In this document: in pieces, positions 8,523 through 17,005 of the stretch
Layout: each line of letters begins with the position of its first letter
How positions within the stretch are numbered: the stretch's first letter is position 1
NCBI GenBank assembly: GCA_963726825.1
Contig: CAVSDT010000002.1
Span: 1,860,001-1,924,000 of the forward strand
Source of the DNA: DATLGB01 sp963726825
Lineage (GTDB): Bacteria > Actinomycetota > Thermoleophilia > Solirubrobacterales > Solirubrobacteraceae
Direction of reading: 5' to 3'
Length of the DNA stretch: 64,000 bases
The notes under the pieces: generated by a model
Seen by the model: only the letters and a program-made list of their open reading frames with translations
What the model was told of the DNA's origin: nothing
Databases searched by the model: none
Made by a program: the position numbers and the translations under genes

Positions 8523-9838
8523 GGTCCGCCCGCGTCATCGCGGTCGTCGCACTCGCGGCGGCGGTCGCCGCCGTGGTGCTCGTGCTGCTGCGCTCGGACC
8601 CGTACGTGATCAACGCGCGCTTCGCGGACGCCGGGCAGCTCGTCAAGGGCGGCCTCGTGGAGGTCGGCGGCCGCCGGGTCGGCACGATCGGCGACATCAC
8701 GCTGCAGCCCGACGGCGTCGCCAACGTGCCCTTGAAGATCTCCGACGGGGCCTTCCGCGACCTGCGCGCCGGCACGACCGCCCAGATCCGCGCCGTCGGC
8801 CTGTCGGGCGTGGCCAACCGCTACGTCGCGGTCGAGCCGGGCCCGAGCACGGGGGCCGTGATCGACAGCGGTGGGGTGCTCGAGATGAGCCAGACGCGCG
8901 GGATCGTCGACCTCGACCTGTTCCTGGACGCGTTCGACCCCGCCACGCGCAAGCAGCTGCAGTCGCTCGTGCGCTCGGGTGCAGGCCTGTGGGCGGGCGG
9001 GAACGCCGCCGACGCCAACCGCGCCTTCGGCTACCTGCTGCCGGCCCTCTCCGAGTCCGACCTCCTCGCGCAGGAGCTCGCCCGCGACCGTGCGTCGGTC
9101 ACCCGGCTGCTGCGCACGGGGGCGACGACGTCCGCCGCCCTGGCGAGCCGGCCGGAGGACCTGCGCCAGGGCATCACCTCCTCCGCGACCACGCTCGAGG
9201 CGATCGCGAGCGAGCGCGCCGCGCTGGCGAGCACGCTGCAGCGCGCCCCCGCGCTGCTCAACCGCCCGGGTGGCGTGCTCGGCGGGCTGCGCCAGACGCT
9301 GGCGACGGTGCGTCCCGCGCTGCGCGAGGCCCGCCCGGTCGCCAAGCCGCTCGCGCGGGTGCTGACCCGCGTCGTCCCCGTGTCGCGCCGGACGCGGCCG
9401 GTGCTCGCGTCCGTCCGCGGCCTGCTGCCGACCGCCACGACGGCGCTGCGGCGCATGCCCCTCCTGGCCAGGACGGCGGTGCCGGCGCTCGACACCACGA
9501 CGGTCGCGCTGGCCAGCATCCAGCCGATCGCCGCCGGCCTGCTGCCGTACACGCCCGATCTCGTCGCCGGCCTGATCGGCGGCATCGGCGGCAAGACGTC
9601 GGGCTACTACGACGCCAACGGCCACTACGCGCGCATCTCGCTGCAGACGGGGTCCAACGCGCTGACGGGCATCCTCAGCCTGCTCGGCCAGGCCCCGTCC
9701 TCCAACGGCCCCGGCCTCAACGGCGGCAACCTCGCCCGCTGCGCCGGCAGCGCCGCCGAGCCCGCCCCGGACGCGTCGAACCCGTTCGTCCCGGACCCGG
9801 CGGTCTGCTCGCGCGACTCGGACGTGGGTGGCGGATGA
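8519..9838 (+). CDS. MCE-family protein 1 (MceA position)
   Basis: A 439-residue MCE protein: an N-terminal membrane anchor (residues 5-25), then the MCE domain (about 30-110). After this comes a long helical region rich in Arg and Ala with repeated ALxxRxxDL-like segments. A C-terminal tail holds the only two cysteines (C408, C430). By analogy with mycobacterial Mce1 it should form one protomer of a hexameric tunnel that carries lipids across the envelope. It overlaps the upstream permease and downstream MCE genes by 4 bases each. Confidence 0.88.
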   Translation: MRSARVIAVVALAAAVAAVVLVLLRSDPYVINARFADAGQLVKGGLVEVGGRRVGTIGDITLQPDGVANVPLKISDGAFRDLRAGTTAQIRAVGLSGVANRYVAVEPGPSTGAVIDSGGVLEMSQTRGIVDLDLFLDAFDPATRKQLQSLVRSGAGLWAGGNAADANRAFGYLLPALSESDLLAQELARDRASVTRLLRTGATTSAALASRPEDLRQGITSSATTLEAIASERAALASTLQRAPALLNRPGGVLGGLRQTLATVRPALREARPVAKPLARVLTRVVPVSRRTRPVLASVRGLLPTATTALRRMPLLARTAVPALDTTTVALASIQPIAAGLLPYTPDLVAGLIGGIGGKTSGYYDANGHYARISLQTGSNALTGILSLLGQAPSSNGPGLNGGNLARCAGSAAEPAPDASNPFVPDPAVCSRDSDVGGG

Positions 9839-11310
9839 GGCGCCTGCTCGCCGTCCTCGCGATGGCCGCTGCGCTCGCGGTCACCGGCCTGGTCCTCTCC
9901 GGACCCGGCGCCCGGAGCGCCGACACCCGTCGCGTCGACGCGATCTTCGACACCGCGAAGGGCATCGTCCCCGGGCAGGTCGTCAAGGTCGCCGGCGCCC
10001 GCGTGGGCCGGATCGCCGACGTCAAGCTGACCAGCGCCTACCGGGCGCGGCTGGTCATGGACGTGCCCGGCGAGTTCTCCTTCCGCAAGGACGCGCGCTG
10101 CTCGATCCAGCCCGAGGGCCTGATCTCGGAGAACTTCGTCCAGTGCGACCCCGGCACGCCGTCGGAGCCCGCGCTGAAGGCGGACGGCTCCGGCGTGCCG
10201 ACCGTGCCCGTCGAGCGCACGATGGTCCCCGTCTCGATCTCCGACCTGTTCCGGATCTTCCAGGCGGACGTGCGGCAGCGCTTCACCGTGGCGATCGCGG
10301 CGTTCGGCGGCGGCCTCGCCGCGCGGGGGCCGGAGCTCAACGCCGCCATCCGCCGCGCCAACCCCACGCTCGCCGCCGTCAACCGCCTCCTGCGCCAGCT
10401 CGGCGACCAGCGCGACCAGCTCTCGGCCGCCGTGCGCGACACCGACGCGGTGCTCGCGAAGCTCACGCCCAGGCGCGACGACGTGGCCGACTTCATCACG
10501 CAGGCCAACCGCGTCTCGAGGCGCACGGCGCGCCGGCGCACGAGCCTCGCGGCCGGCATCCAGCGCCTCCCGGGCCTGTTGGACGCCACGGACCGCTCGC
10601 TCGACGCGCTCGACGACCTCACCGTCCGCGGGCGCCCGCTGCTGGCGGACCTGCGAGCCGCTGCGCCGGGCCTGACGCGCACGCTCGACGCCGTCGGCCC
10701 GTTCTCGCGCGCGGCGACACCGGCCCTGCGCCAGCTCGCCTCCGTGTCCACGCCCGCGCGCCGCTCCATCCGCCGCGCTGGCCCGATCGTCACCCGGTTG
10801 CGGACGTTCACGGCCGCCGCGCTGCCCGTCGGCGGGACGCTCGCGACGGTGCTGCAGTCCCTGCGCGACTCGGGCTTCGTCGAGCAGCTCAACAACTTCG
10901 CCTACTACGGCGCCGCGAGCTCCGCGCGCTTCGACGGGTCCTCGCACCTGTTCGCGACCAACCTGATCTTCAACGAGTGCTCGACGTTCGCGACGACGCC
11001 CCAGCCCGGCTGCAACCTCTTCTACCGCGACCCGCAGGCGCGCGCGGCCAGGCGCACGTCCAGGACGCCGGCCGCGAAGGACCAGCCGACCAGGGCCGGC
11101 GGCGATGACGCGGCGGCGGCGCCCGCCACCCCGGCGCCCGGTGCCACGCCCGCGCCTGCGCCCTCCGCCGCGCCGTCGGCCGCGCCATCGGCGGGCCCGC
11201 TCGGCCCGCTCCTGGACGCGCTCCCGCCGGCCACGAAGGCCCCGTCCTCGAGCCCCACGCCCGCGCCCGGCGTCCTGGGCGACCTCTCCGACTTCCTCCT
11301 CGGCCGATGA
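9835..11310 (+). CDS. MCE-family protein 2 (MceB position) with Pro/Ala-rich tail
   Basis: A 491-residue MCE protein. It has a hydrophobic anchor at residues 4-25 and an MCE domain (about 32-115) containing its own cysteine pair (C89, C104). The helical tunnel region follows, then a C-terminal pair C382/C393 inside NECSTF and PQPGCNLF. The last 80 or so residues are a low-complexity Pro/Ala/Ser tail, unlike its neighbours, which may extend through or bind the cell wall. It sits in the unbroken overlapping chain of the operon. Confidence 0.87.
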   Translation: MRRLLAVLAMAAALAVTGLVLSGPGARSADTRRVDAIFDTAKGIVPGQVVKVAGARVGRIADVKLTSAYRARLVMDVPGEFSFRKDARCSIQPEGLISENFVQCDPGTPSEPALKADGSGVPTVPVERTMVPVSISDLFRIFQADVRQRFTVAIAAFGGGLAARGPELNAAIRRANPTLAAVNRLLRQLGDQRDQLSAAVRDTDAVLAKLTPRRDDVADFITQANRVSRRTARRRTSLAAGIQRLPGLLDATDRSLDALDDLTVRGRPLLADLRAAAPGLTRTLDAVGPFSRAATPALRQLASVSTPARRSIRRAGPIVTRLRTFTAAALPVGGTLATVLQSLRDSGFVEQLNNFAYYGAASSARFDGSSHLFATNLIFNECSTFATTPQPGCNLFYRDPQARAARRTSRTPAAKDQPTRAGGDDAAAAPATPAPGATPAPAPSAAPSAAPSAGPLGPLLDALPPATKAPSSSPTPAPGVLGDLSDFLLGR

Positions 11311-12749
11311 GCAGCCGCACGCAGACCGGCGCGGGCGGATCGGGCGGCGGGCTCTCGAACCCCGTCCTGGTGGGCTCGGTGATCATCGTCTCGATCCTCG
11401 TCGCGGTGTTCCTCTCCTACAACGCCAACCGCGGGCTGCCGTTCGTCAAGACGTTCGACCTCACCGCGCGCGTGCCGGACGCGGCCGAGCTCGTCGCCGG
11501 CTCGGAGGTGCGCATCGGCGGGTTCCGCGTCGGTCAGGTCAACAAGATCGAGGCGCAGCCGGCCAAGGGCGACAAGCCGCCCTACGCCGACCTCACCCTC
11601 GCGCTCGACGGCGACGTCGACAAGATCCCCAAGAACACGATCGTGCGGATCCGGCCGCGGTCCCTCCTCGGCTCCAAGTACGTCGAGCTCACGCCCGGCG
11701 ACAGCCGCGACGACCTCGCCTCGGGCGGGACCCTGCCGCTGTCGCAGTCGCGCAAGGTCACGGAGATCGACGAGACCTTCAACACCTTCGACCCGCGCAC
11801 GCGCCGCGGCCTCCAAGGCACGATCCGCGGGCTCGGCGACGCGGTGGCGGGGCGGGGCGACGACCTCAACCGCGCGATCACCGCCACCAGCGCGGCCCTG
11901 CCGCCGCTGCAGCGCGTGACGACGACGCTCGCGGACCCCCGGACGCGGCTCGGCGGCTTCGTCGACGGCCTGGCCTCGGCCATGGGCGCGCTCGCGCCCG
12001 TGGCCGCCCAGCTCGGCGCGGGCCTCGGGGACGGCGCGACGACCCTCGCGGCGGTCGATCGCGCCGGCAACGCCCTCGAGTCCGCGCTCGAGCTCCTGCC
12101 GGGCACCGAGTCGGCCGGGACCGCGGCGCTCACGCGCGTCGCTCCCGTCGTGCGCGACTTCGCCGACATCGCCGTCGCCCTCCAGCCCGGCGTGCGGCGC
12201 CTGCCGCGGACCACGCGTGAGCTGACCCGCGCGCTCGTCAGCGGGACGCGCACCCTCGGCCGCACGCGGCAGCTGACGCGTCCGCTGCGCTCCGTCCTGA
12301 CCAAGCTCGACGCGATCACCACCGACGTGCGCGCCCCCAGCGCCCTGCGTGGCCTCACCGCCACGGTGACGCTGCTCAAGCCGACGCTGGACGACCTCAC
12401 CGCGGCGCAGACCGCCTGCAACGTCGGCGGCCTGCTGTTCAAGAACCTCACCGGCACGCTGCGTCGCGGCGACGCCGACGGGACCTGGTTGAGCACCATC
12501 CTGCTGCTCAACTCCGGCCAGCAGATGCACGCCGCCGAGCCGGCGCCGGACCTGCACTACAACCCGTATCCGGTCGAGAACGCGCAGGAGTGCGAGGCCG
12601 GCAACGAGCCCTTCACCGCCGGCCGGGCGATCGGCAACCCGGCGGGCACGCAGCCCAACACCGCGCCGTCGACGACGCCGCCGGACGGCGCGCTCGACCG
12701 CGCCCGCGCGGCCGGCCTGCTCGATCCGGTCCCGGGGGCGGACGGATGA
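11307..12749 (+). CDS. MCE-family protein 3 (MceC position)
   Basis: A 480-residue MCE protein. The N-terminus has a short Gly/Ser-rich cytoplasmic segment, a membrane anchor near residues 22-38, and then the MCE domain (about 45-130, with AELVAGSEVRIGGFRVGQVN and LLGSKYVELTPG). The remainder is predicted helical, followed by a tail with HYNPYPVENAQECEAG and a Gly/Pro/Thr-rich end. Only two cysteines are present, C371 and C429. It lies mid-operon with ATGA overlaps at both ends. Confidence 0.88.
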   Translation: MSSRTQTGAGGSGGGLSNPVLVGSVIIVSILVAVFLSYNANRGLPFVKTFDLTARVPDAAELVAGSEVRIGGFRVGQVNKIEAQPAKGDKPPYADLTLALDGDVDKIPKNTIVRIRPRSLLGSKYVELTPGDSRDDLASGGTLPLSQSRKVTEIDETFNTFDPRTRRGLQGTIRGLGDAVAGRGDDLNRAITATSAALPPLQRVTTTLADPRTRLGGFVDGLASAMGALAPVAAQLGAGLGDGATTLAAVDRAGNALESALELLPGTESAGTAALTRVAPVVRDFADIAVALQPGVRRLPRTTRELTRALVSGTRTLGRTRQLTRPLRSVLTKLDAITTDVRAPSALRGLTATVTLLKPTLDDLTAAQTACNVGGLLFKNLTGTLRRGDADGTWLSTILLLNSGQQMHAAEPAPDLHYNPYPVENAQECEAGNEPFTAGRAIGNPAGTQPNTAPSTTPPDGALDRARAAGLLDPVPGADG

Positions 12750-14242
12750 TCAAGCGCCGCCCACCCCGTCTGCTGCTGTTCGGCGTCGTGGGCGTCGTGG
12801 TCGTCGCCGCGATCGCCTACTTCGCCTTCGCGAAGCGGATCCCGTTCGTGCACGGCTACCGCTTCAAGGCGGAGTTCCAGTCCTCCAACCAGCTCGTGAC
12901 GGGCTTCTCGCCCGTGCGCATCGCCGGCGTGACCGTGGGCAAGGTCGTCGGCGTCGAGCGGGGGGACGGGTCCAAGGCCATCGTCACGATGGAGGTCAAC
13001 GACACCGCGCTGCCCCTGCACCGCGACGCGACCGTGCGCATCCGCCCGCGCCTGTTCCTCGAGGGCGGCTTCTCCGTCGAGCTCACGACGGGCAGCCCCG
13101 GCGCCCCGAACCTGCCCGACGGCGGGATGCTGCCGACGCGGCAGACCGCGCTTCCCGTGCAGTTCGACCAGATCCTCTCGACCTTCGACGCGCCGTCGCG
13201 CGAGGGCGTGCGCAAGCTCATCGGCGGCCTCGACACCGCCTTCGGCGCGGGCGGCGCGAAGGCGCTCGGCGCGGCGATGAAGCCGCTCGCCCCCGCGCTG
13301 CGGGACGTCGCCGTGGTCTCGCAGGCCGCGCGTGGCCCACGCACCCACGACCTCTCCGGCGGGATCGCCTCGACGTCGCGCATCACCGCCGCGCTGGCGT
13401 CGCGCGACAGCGAGCTGCGCGACCTCGTCACGAACCTCAACCGCACGACGACCGCCCTGGCGTCCCGGGACGTGCAGCTCGCCGGGACGATCCGCGCGAT
13501 GGACCGGCTCGTGACGTTCGCGCCCGACGACCTCGACCGCCTCGATCGCGGCCTGCCCGCCATCCGGCGCTTCGTGCGCACGCTGCGACCGAGCCTGCGC
13601 CTGCTGCCCGGCAGCCTGAGCCGCGCCGTCCCCGTGCTCGACCAGCTCGACGCGCTCGTGGCGCCCGGCGAGCTGCCCGCGCTGGTCCGGGCCGCGCGCC
13701 CCACGGTCGTGCGGCTGCCGGACCTGCAGACGCGCCTGATCGGCCTCTTCGACCTCGTGACCCCCGTCAGCGCCTGCGTGCGCGACAAGGCGGTGCCCGC
13801 CCTCAACGCGATCGTGCCGGACGGCAAGCTCACGACGGGCCGGCCCGTGTGGCAGGAGCTCGCCTCCGCCCTCGTCGGCCTCGCCGGCGCCTCGCAGGAC
13901 TTCGACGGCAACGGCTACGCGATCCGCTTCCTCGGCGGGCTCGGCTCCTCCTCCGTCTCGCTCGGCGCGCCGGGAAGCGTGGACGGGGTGCTGCGCGGCC
14001 TCTCCCCCGAGCCGCTGACGGGCGTCAACCCGCGCTTCCTCGGGCCGGGCGCGCGACCGCCGTACCGGCCGGACGTCCCGTGCGCGGACTCCCCTGTGGT
14101 CGACCTCTCCCAGCGCACCATGACCGGCACGTCCGCCGCACGCTCGCGCACGCTCGACGAGGGTGCAGACGACCGCGACAAGCCCACGGAGCGCCGACTG
14201 CGGCGCGCGATCGCACAGGCCGAGGAGGCGGTCGCCCCGTGA
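12746..14242 (+). CDS. MCE-family protein 4 (MceD position)
   Basis: A 498-residue MCE protein with an N-terminal anchor at residues 8-28 and the MCE domain (about 35-120, with LVTGFSPVRIAGVTVGKVVG and RLFLEGGFSVELTTGSPG). A repeated helical section follows, in which ALASRDSELRDL and ALASRDVQLAG are near duplicates. The only cysteines are C344 and C446. The last 40 residues are charged (DRDKPTERRLRRAIAQAEEA) and unlike the other tails. It overlaps its neighbours, so coupled translation is likely. Confidence 0.88.
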   Translation: MIKRRPPRLLLFGVVGVVVVAAIAYFAFAKRIPFVHGYRFKAEFQSSNQLVTGFSPVRIAGVTVGKVVGVERGDGSKAIVTMEVNDTALPLHRDATVRIRPRLFLEGGFSVELTTGSPGAPNLPDGGMLPTRQTALPVQFDQILSTFDAPSREGVRKLIGGLDTAFGAGGAKALGAAMKPLAPALRDVAVVSQAARGPRTHDLSGGIASTSRITAALASRDSELRDLVTNLNRTTTALASRDVQLAGTIRAMDRLVTFAPDDLDRLDRGLPAIRRFVRTLRPSLRLLPGSLSRAVPVLDQLDALVAPGELPALVRAARPTVVRLPDLQTRLIGLFDLVTPVSACVRDKAVPALNAIVPDGKLTTGRPVWQELASALVGLAGASQDFDGNGYAIRFLGGLGSSSVSLGAPGSVDGVLRGLSPEPLTGVNPRFLGPGARPPYRPDVPCADSPVVDLSQRTMTGTSAARSRTLDEGADDRDKPTERRLRRAIAQAEEAVAP

Positions 14243-15516
14243 TGCGCTTCGTGCGCAGCTACGGCCGCTACCTCGCGGTGATCGCGGTGCTCGCGGCGAT
14301 CGCGGCGGCGTCCGGCGCCTACATCCTCGTCAACCAGCGGATCTCGGTCCCGTGGCAGGATCGCTACACGGTCAAGATGGACGTGTCCTCCTCCAGCGGC
14401 CTGACGCCGGGGCTGGGCCAGGCGGTCAACGTCGCCGGCGTCCGCGTCGGGCAGATCTCGGGCGCCAAGCTCAACGACGGCGTCGCCCAGCTGTCGCTCG
14501 AGATCGATCCGAAGAAGCTGCCGCACGTCTACACCAACGCGACGGCGGCGCTCGTGCCGAACACGCCGCTGAAGGACATGATCGTCGAGCTCGGCCCGGG
14601 CGGCAGACCGGCCGGGCCGCTCCCCGACGGCGGGGAGATCGGCGTCGCCGCGACCGACCCGCCGATCGACTCCGACGAGCTGACCAGCGCGCTGGACGCC
14701 GACACGCGCGACTTCCTCGGGGTGCTGCTCTCCGACGCCGGGACGGGCCTGGAGGGCCGCGGCAAGGACCTCAACCGCGTGCTGCGCACCCTGCGCCCGA
14801 CCGCGCGGCAGCTGCAGCGCGTGTCGGGGGCGCTCGCGAGCCGCCGGCGCGAGCTCAAGCGGCTCGTCGGCAACCTCGCGCTGCTGACGAAGACGACCGC
14901 CGGCCGCGACCAGGACCTCGCCGAGGTCGTCTCGGCCGCGAACGCGACCCTCGGCGCCATCGGGTCCCAGGACGCCGCGCTGCGCGCGTCACTGGAGCGC
15001 CTGCCGCCGACCCTGACGCACATCCGCACCTCCCTCGACACCACGGCCGACTTCACCGACGAGCTCACCCCGACGCTCAACCGGCTCCTGCCCGCCGTGC
15101 GCCGCCTGCCGGCCGCGCTTCGCGCCGCCGATCCGCTCCTGCGCACCGCCACCCCGGTGCTGCGCGAGAACCTCCGCCCCCTGGTGCGCGAGGCCGTGCC
15201 GCTGGCGCGCGACCTCGACCCGGCGACGCGGGACCTCCGCGCCGTGACGCCCGCGTTGACGGAGGCCTTCCAGGTCCTCACCTACGTCGTCAACGAGACG
15301 GCGTACAACCCACCGGGCTCCGACGAGGGCTTCCTCTACTGGCTGGCGTGGTTCGCGCACAACGGCGCATCGTTCCTCTCCACGCAGGACGCACACGGGC
15401 CGGTCTGGCGCGGCCTGCTGCTGACGTCCTGTGACTCGGTGAAGGAGCAGCCCGGCCTGGGGCCGCTGCTCGACGTCGTGCTCGGTGTCACCGCGGCCTG
15501 CGACACGGGAGCCTGA
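14242..15516 (+). CDS. MCE-family protein 5 (MceE position)
   Basis: A 424-residue MCE protein. A membrane anchor at residues 8-28 is followed by the MCE domain (about 38-120; SGLTPGLGQAVNVAGVRVGQ) and a helical domain with heptad-like Leu/Arg spacing. A C-terminal region (YVVNETAYNPPGSDEGFLYW) carries the only two cysteines, C397 and C420. The ATG at 14242 overlaps the previous stop by one base; a GTG one codon earlier is equally possible. No lipobox is visible, although the mycobacterial E-position protein is often a lipoprotein. Confidence 0.87.
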   Translation: MRFVRSYGRYLAVIAVLAAIAAASGAYILVNQRISVPWQDRYTVKMDVSSSSGLTPGLGQAVNVAGVRVGQISGAKLNDGVAQLSLEIDPKKLPHVYTNATAALVPNTPLKDMIVELGPGGRPAGPLPDGGEIGVAATDPPIDSDELTSALDADTRDFLGVLLSDAGTGLEGRGKDLNRVLRTLRPTARQLQRVSGALASRRRELKRLVGNLALLTKTTAGRDQDLAEVVSAANATLGAIGSQDAALRASLERLPPTLTHIRTSLDTTADFTDELTPTLNRLLPAVRRLPAALRAADPLLRTATPVLRENLRPLVREAVPLARDLDPATRDLRAVTPALTEAFQVLTYVVNETAYNPPGSDEGFLYWLAWFAHNGASFLSTQDAHGPVWRGLLLTSCDSVKEQPGLGPLLDVVLGVTAACDTGA

Positions 15517-15519
15517 GCC

Positions 15520-16935
15520 GTGGGCCTTCCGTCTCCCAGCCGCTTCCGCATCATGTTCGCCGTGCTGTTCGCGCTCTCGTGCTTCGGCTTCACGCTGTTC
15601 GTGTGGCGCTCCTTCGGCGGCCCGACCCCGTTCGAGGCCAAGGGCTACCGGATCCACGTCCTGTTCGGCTCCGAGGCCTCGCAGCTGTCGCCCAACGCGG
15701 ACGTGCGCATCTCGGGCGTCAACGTCGGCAAGGTCGTCGCGGTCAAGCGGGCGAGCGAGGGGGCCGACGCGACCATCCAGCTCAAGCCGCGCTTCGCGCC
15801 GCTGCCGAAGGACGCCAAGGCGATCGTGCGCTTCAAGACGCTGCTCGGCGAGACGTTCGTGGCCATGACGCCGGGCACCCGCTCCGCGCCCAAGCTCGCC
15901 GAGGGCGCGACGCTGCCCCGCTCGGGCGTGCAGTCCGTGCAGCAGATCGACCGCGTCCTCGGCACCTTCGACGAGCCGACGCGGACCGCGTTCGCGAAGT
16001 TCCTCAACGGGACCGCCCGCGCCCTGAAGGGCCGCGGGGACGACCTCAATGCCTCGCTCGGGCACCTCGCCCCGACGACGGAGAACCTGACCACCTTCGT
16101 CGAGCTGCTCGATCAGGACCGCACGGCGCTCCAGGGGCTCGTGCGCGACACGGGCAGCGTGCTGCGCGACGTCGGCGCCCAGGGCGCGGACGTCCAGCGC
16201 CTGGTCCGCGCCGGGTCCTCGGTGTTCGCCACCACCGCCGCCCGCGACCGGGCGCTGCAGGCCACGATCGACGCCCTGCCGGGCTTCCTGCGCGGGACGC
16301 GCGCCGCGCTGCGTGAGATCGACGGCGCCGCCCGCGACGCGGCGCCGACGCTCGCCGCCCTGCGGCCCGTCATCCCCCTGCTCTCGCCCGCGCTGCTCGA
16401 GGTGGACGAGCTCGCGCCCGAGCTGCGGCGGACGTTCGACGGCCTGAACCCGCTGATCACCGCGGGCCGCACGGGGCTGCCCGCCCTCGGCCGGATCCTC
16501 GACTCCGCCAAGCCGGCGCTGGACGTGCTCGACATCGCCGCCAGCCTGCTCACGCCGCTCGCCGATTACCTGCGCATCTACCGCGGCGACGTGATCGCCT
16601 GGGCCGCCCGCGTCGGGGCCGCGACGAACTACAGCCTGCCCAACGCCACCAACGACGAGGAGAAGGGCCTGCGCGTCCTCTCCCCCATCACCGAGGAGGG
16701 GTTCGTCGGCTACTCCCGGCGGCTCCCGTCGAACCGGTACAACCCCTACACGGCCCCGGGCGGCCTGGCCAAGCTCGCGTCCGGCCTCGAGGCCTACGAC
16801 TGCCGCAACACGTCGAACCCGCAGACCTCCCCGGTCCTGGGGGCCGCGCCCCCGTGCAAGGTCCAGCCGCCGTTCGCGTTCCGCGGCGTCACCCGCTCCT
16901 TCCCGCACCTGGAGGCGGCGAAGGACGGCGGCTGA
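15520..16935 (+). CDS. MCE-family protein 6 (MceF position)
   Basis: A 471-residue MCE protein closing the operon, with GTG start 3 bases after the previous stop. It has an anchor at residues 11-30, an MCE domain (about 40-125; QLSPNADVRISGVNVGKVVAV, TLLGETFVAMTPG) and a helical tunnel section. The C-terminal part has NRYNPYTAPGG and a cysteine pair C428/C446. A third cysteine lies in the anchor. With the five upstream paralogues it completes the six-protein set of a standard actinobacterial mce operon. Confidence 0.88.
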   Translation: MGLPSPSRFRIMFAVLFALSCFGFTLFVWRSFGGPTPFEAKGYRIHVLFGSEASQLSPNADVRISGVNVGKVVAVKRASEGADATIQLKPRFAPLPKDAKAIVRFKTLLGETFVAMTPGTRSAPKLAEGATLPRSGVQSVQQIDRVLGTFDEPTRTAFAKFLNGTARALKGRGDDLNASLGHLAPTTENLTTFVELLDQDRTALQGLVRDTGSVLRDVGAQGADVQRLVRAGSSVFATTAARDRALQATIDALPGFLRGTRAALREIDGAARDAAPTLAALRPVIPLLSPALLEVDELAPELRRTFDGLNPLITAGRTGLPALGRILDSAKPALDVLDIAASLLTPLADYLRIYRGDVIAWAARVGAATNYSLPNATNDEEKGLRVLSPITEEGFVGYSRRLPSNRYNPYTAPGGLAKLASGLEAYDCRNTSNPQTSPVLGAAPPCKVQPPFAFRGVTRSFPHLEAAKDGG

Positions 16936-17005
16936 CCGCACTCCGGCGTCCCGCACCCCGCGGGCGCGAGGGCATCCGTCCCCCCGATGCGACAGGATCG
17001 GCGCC

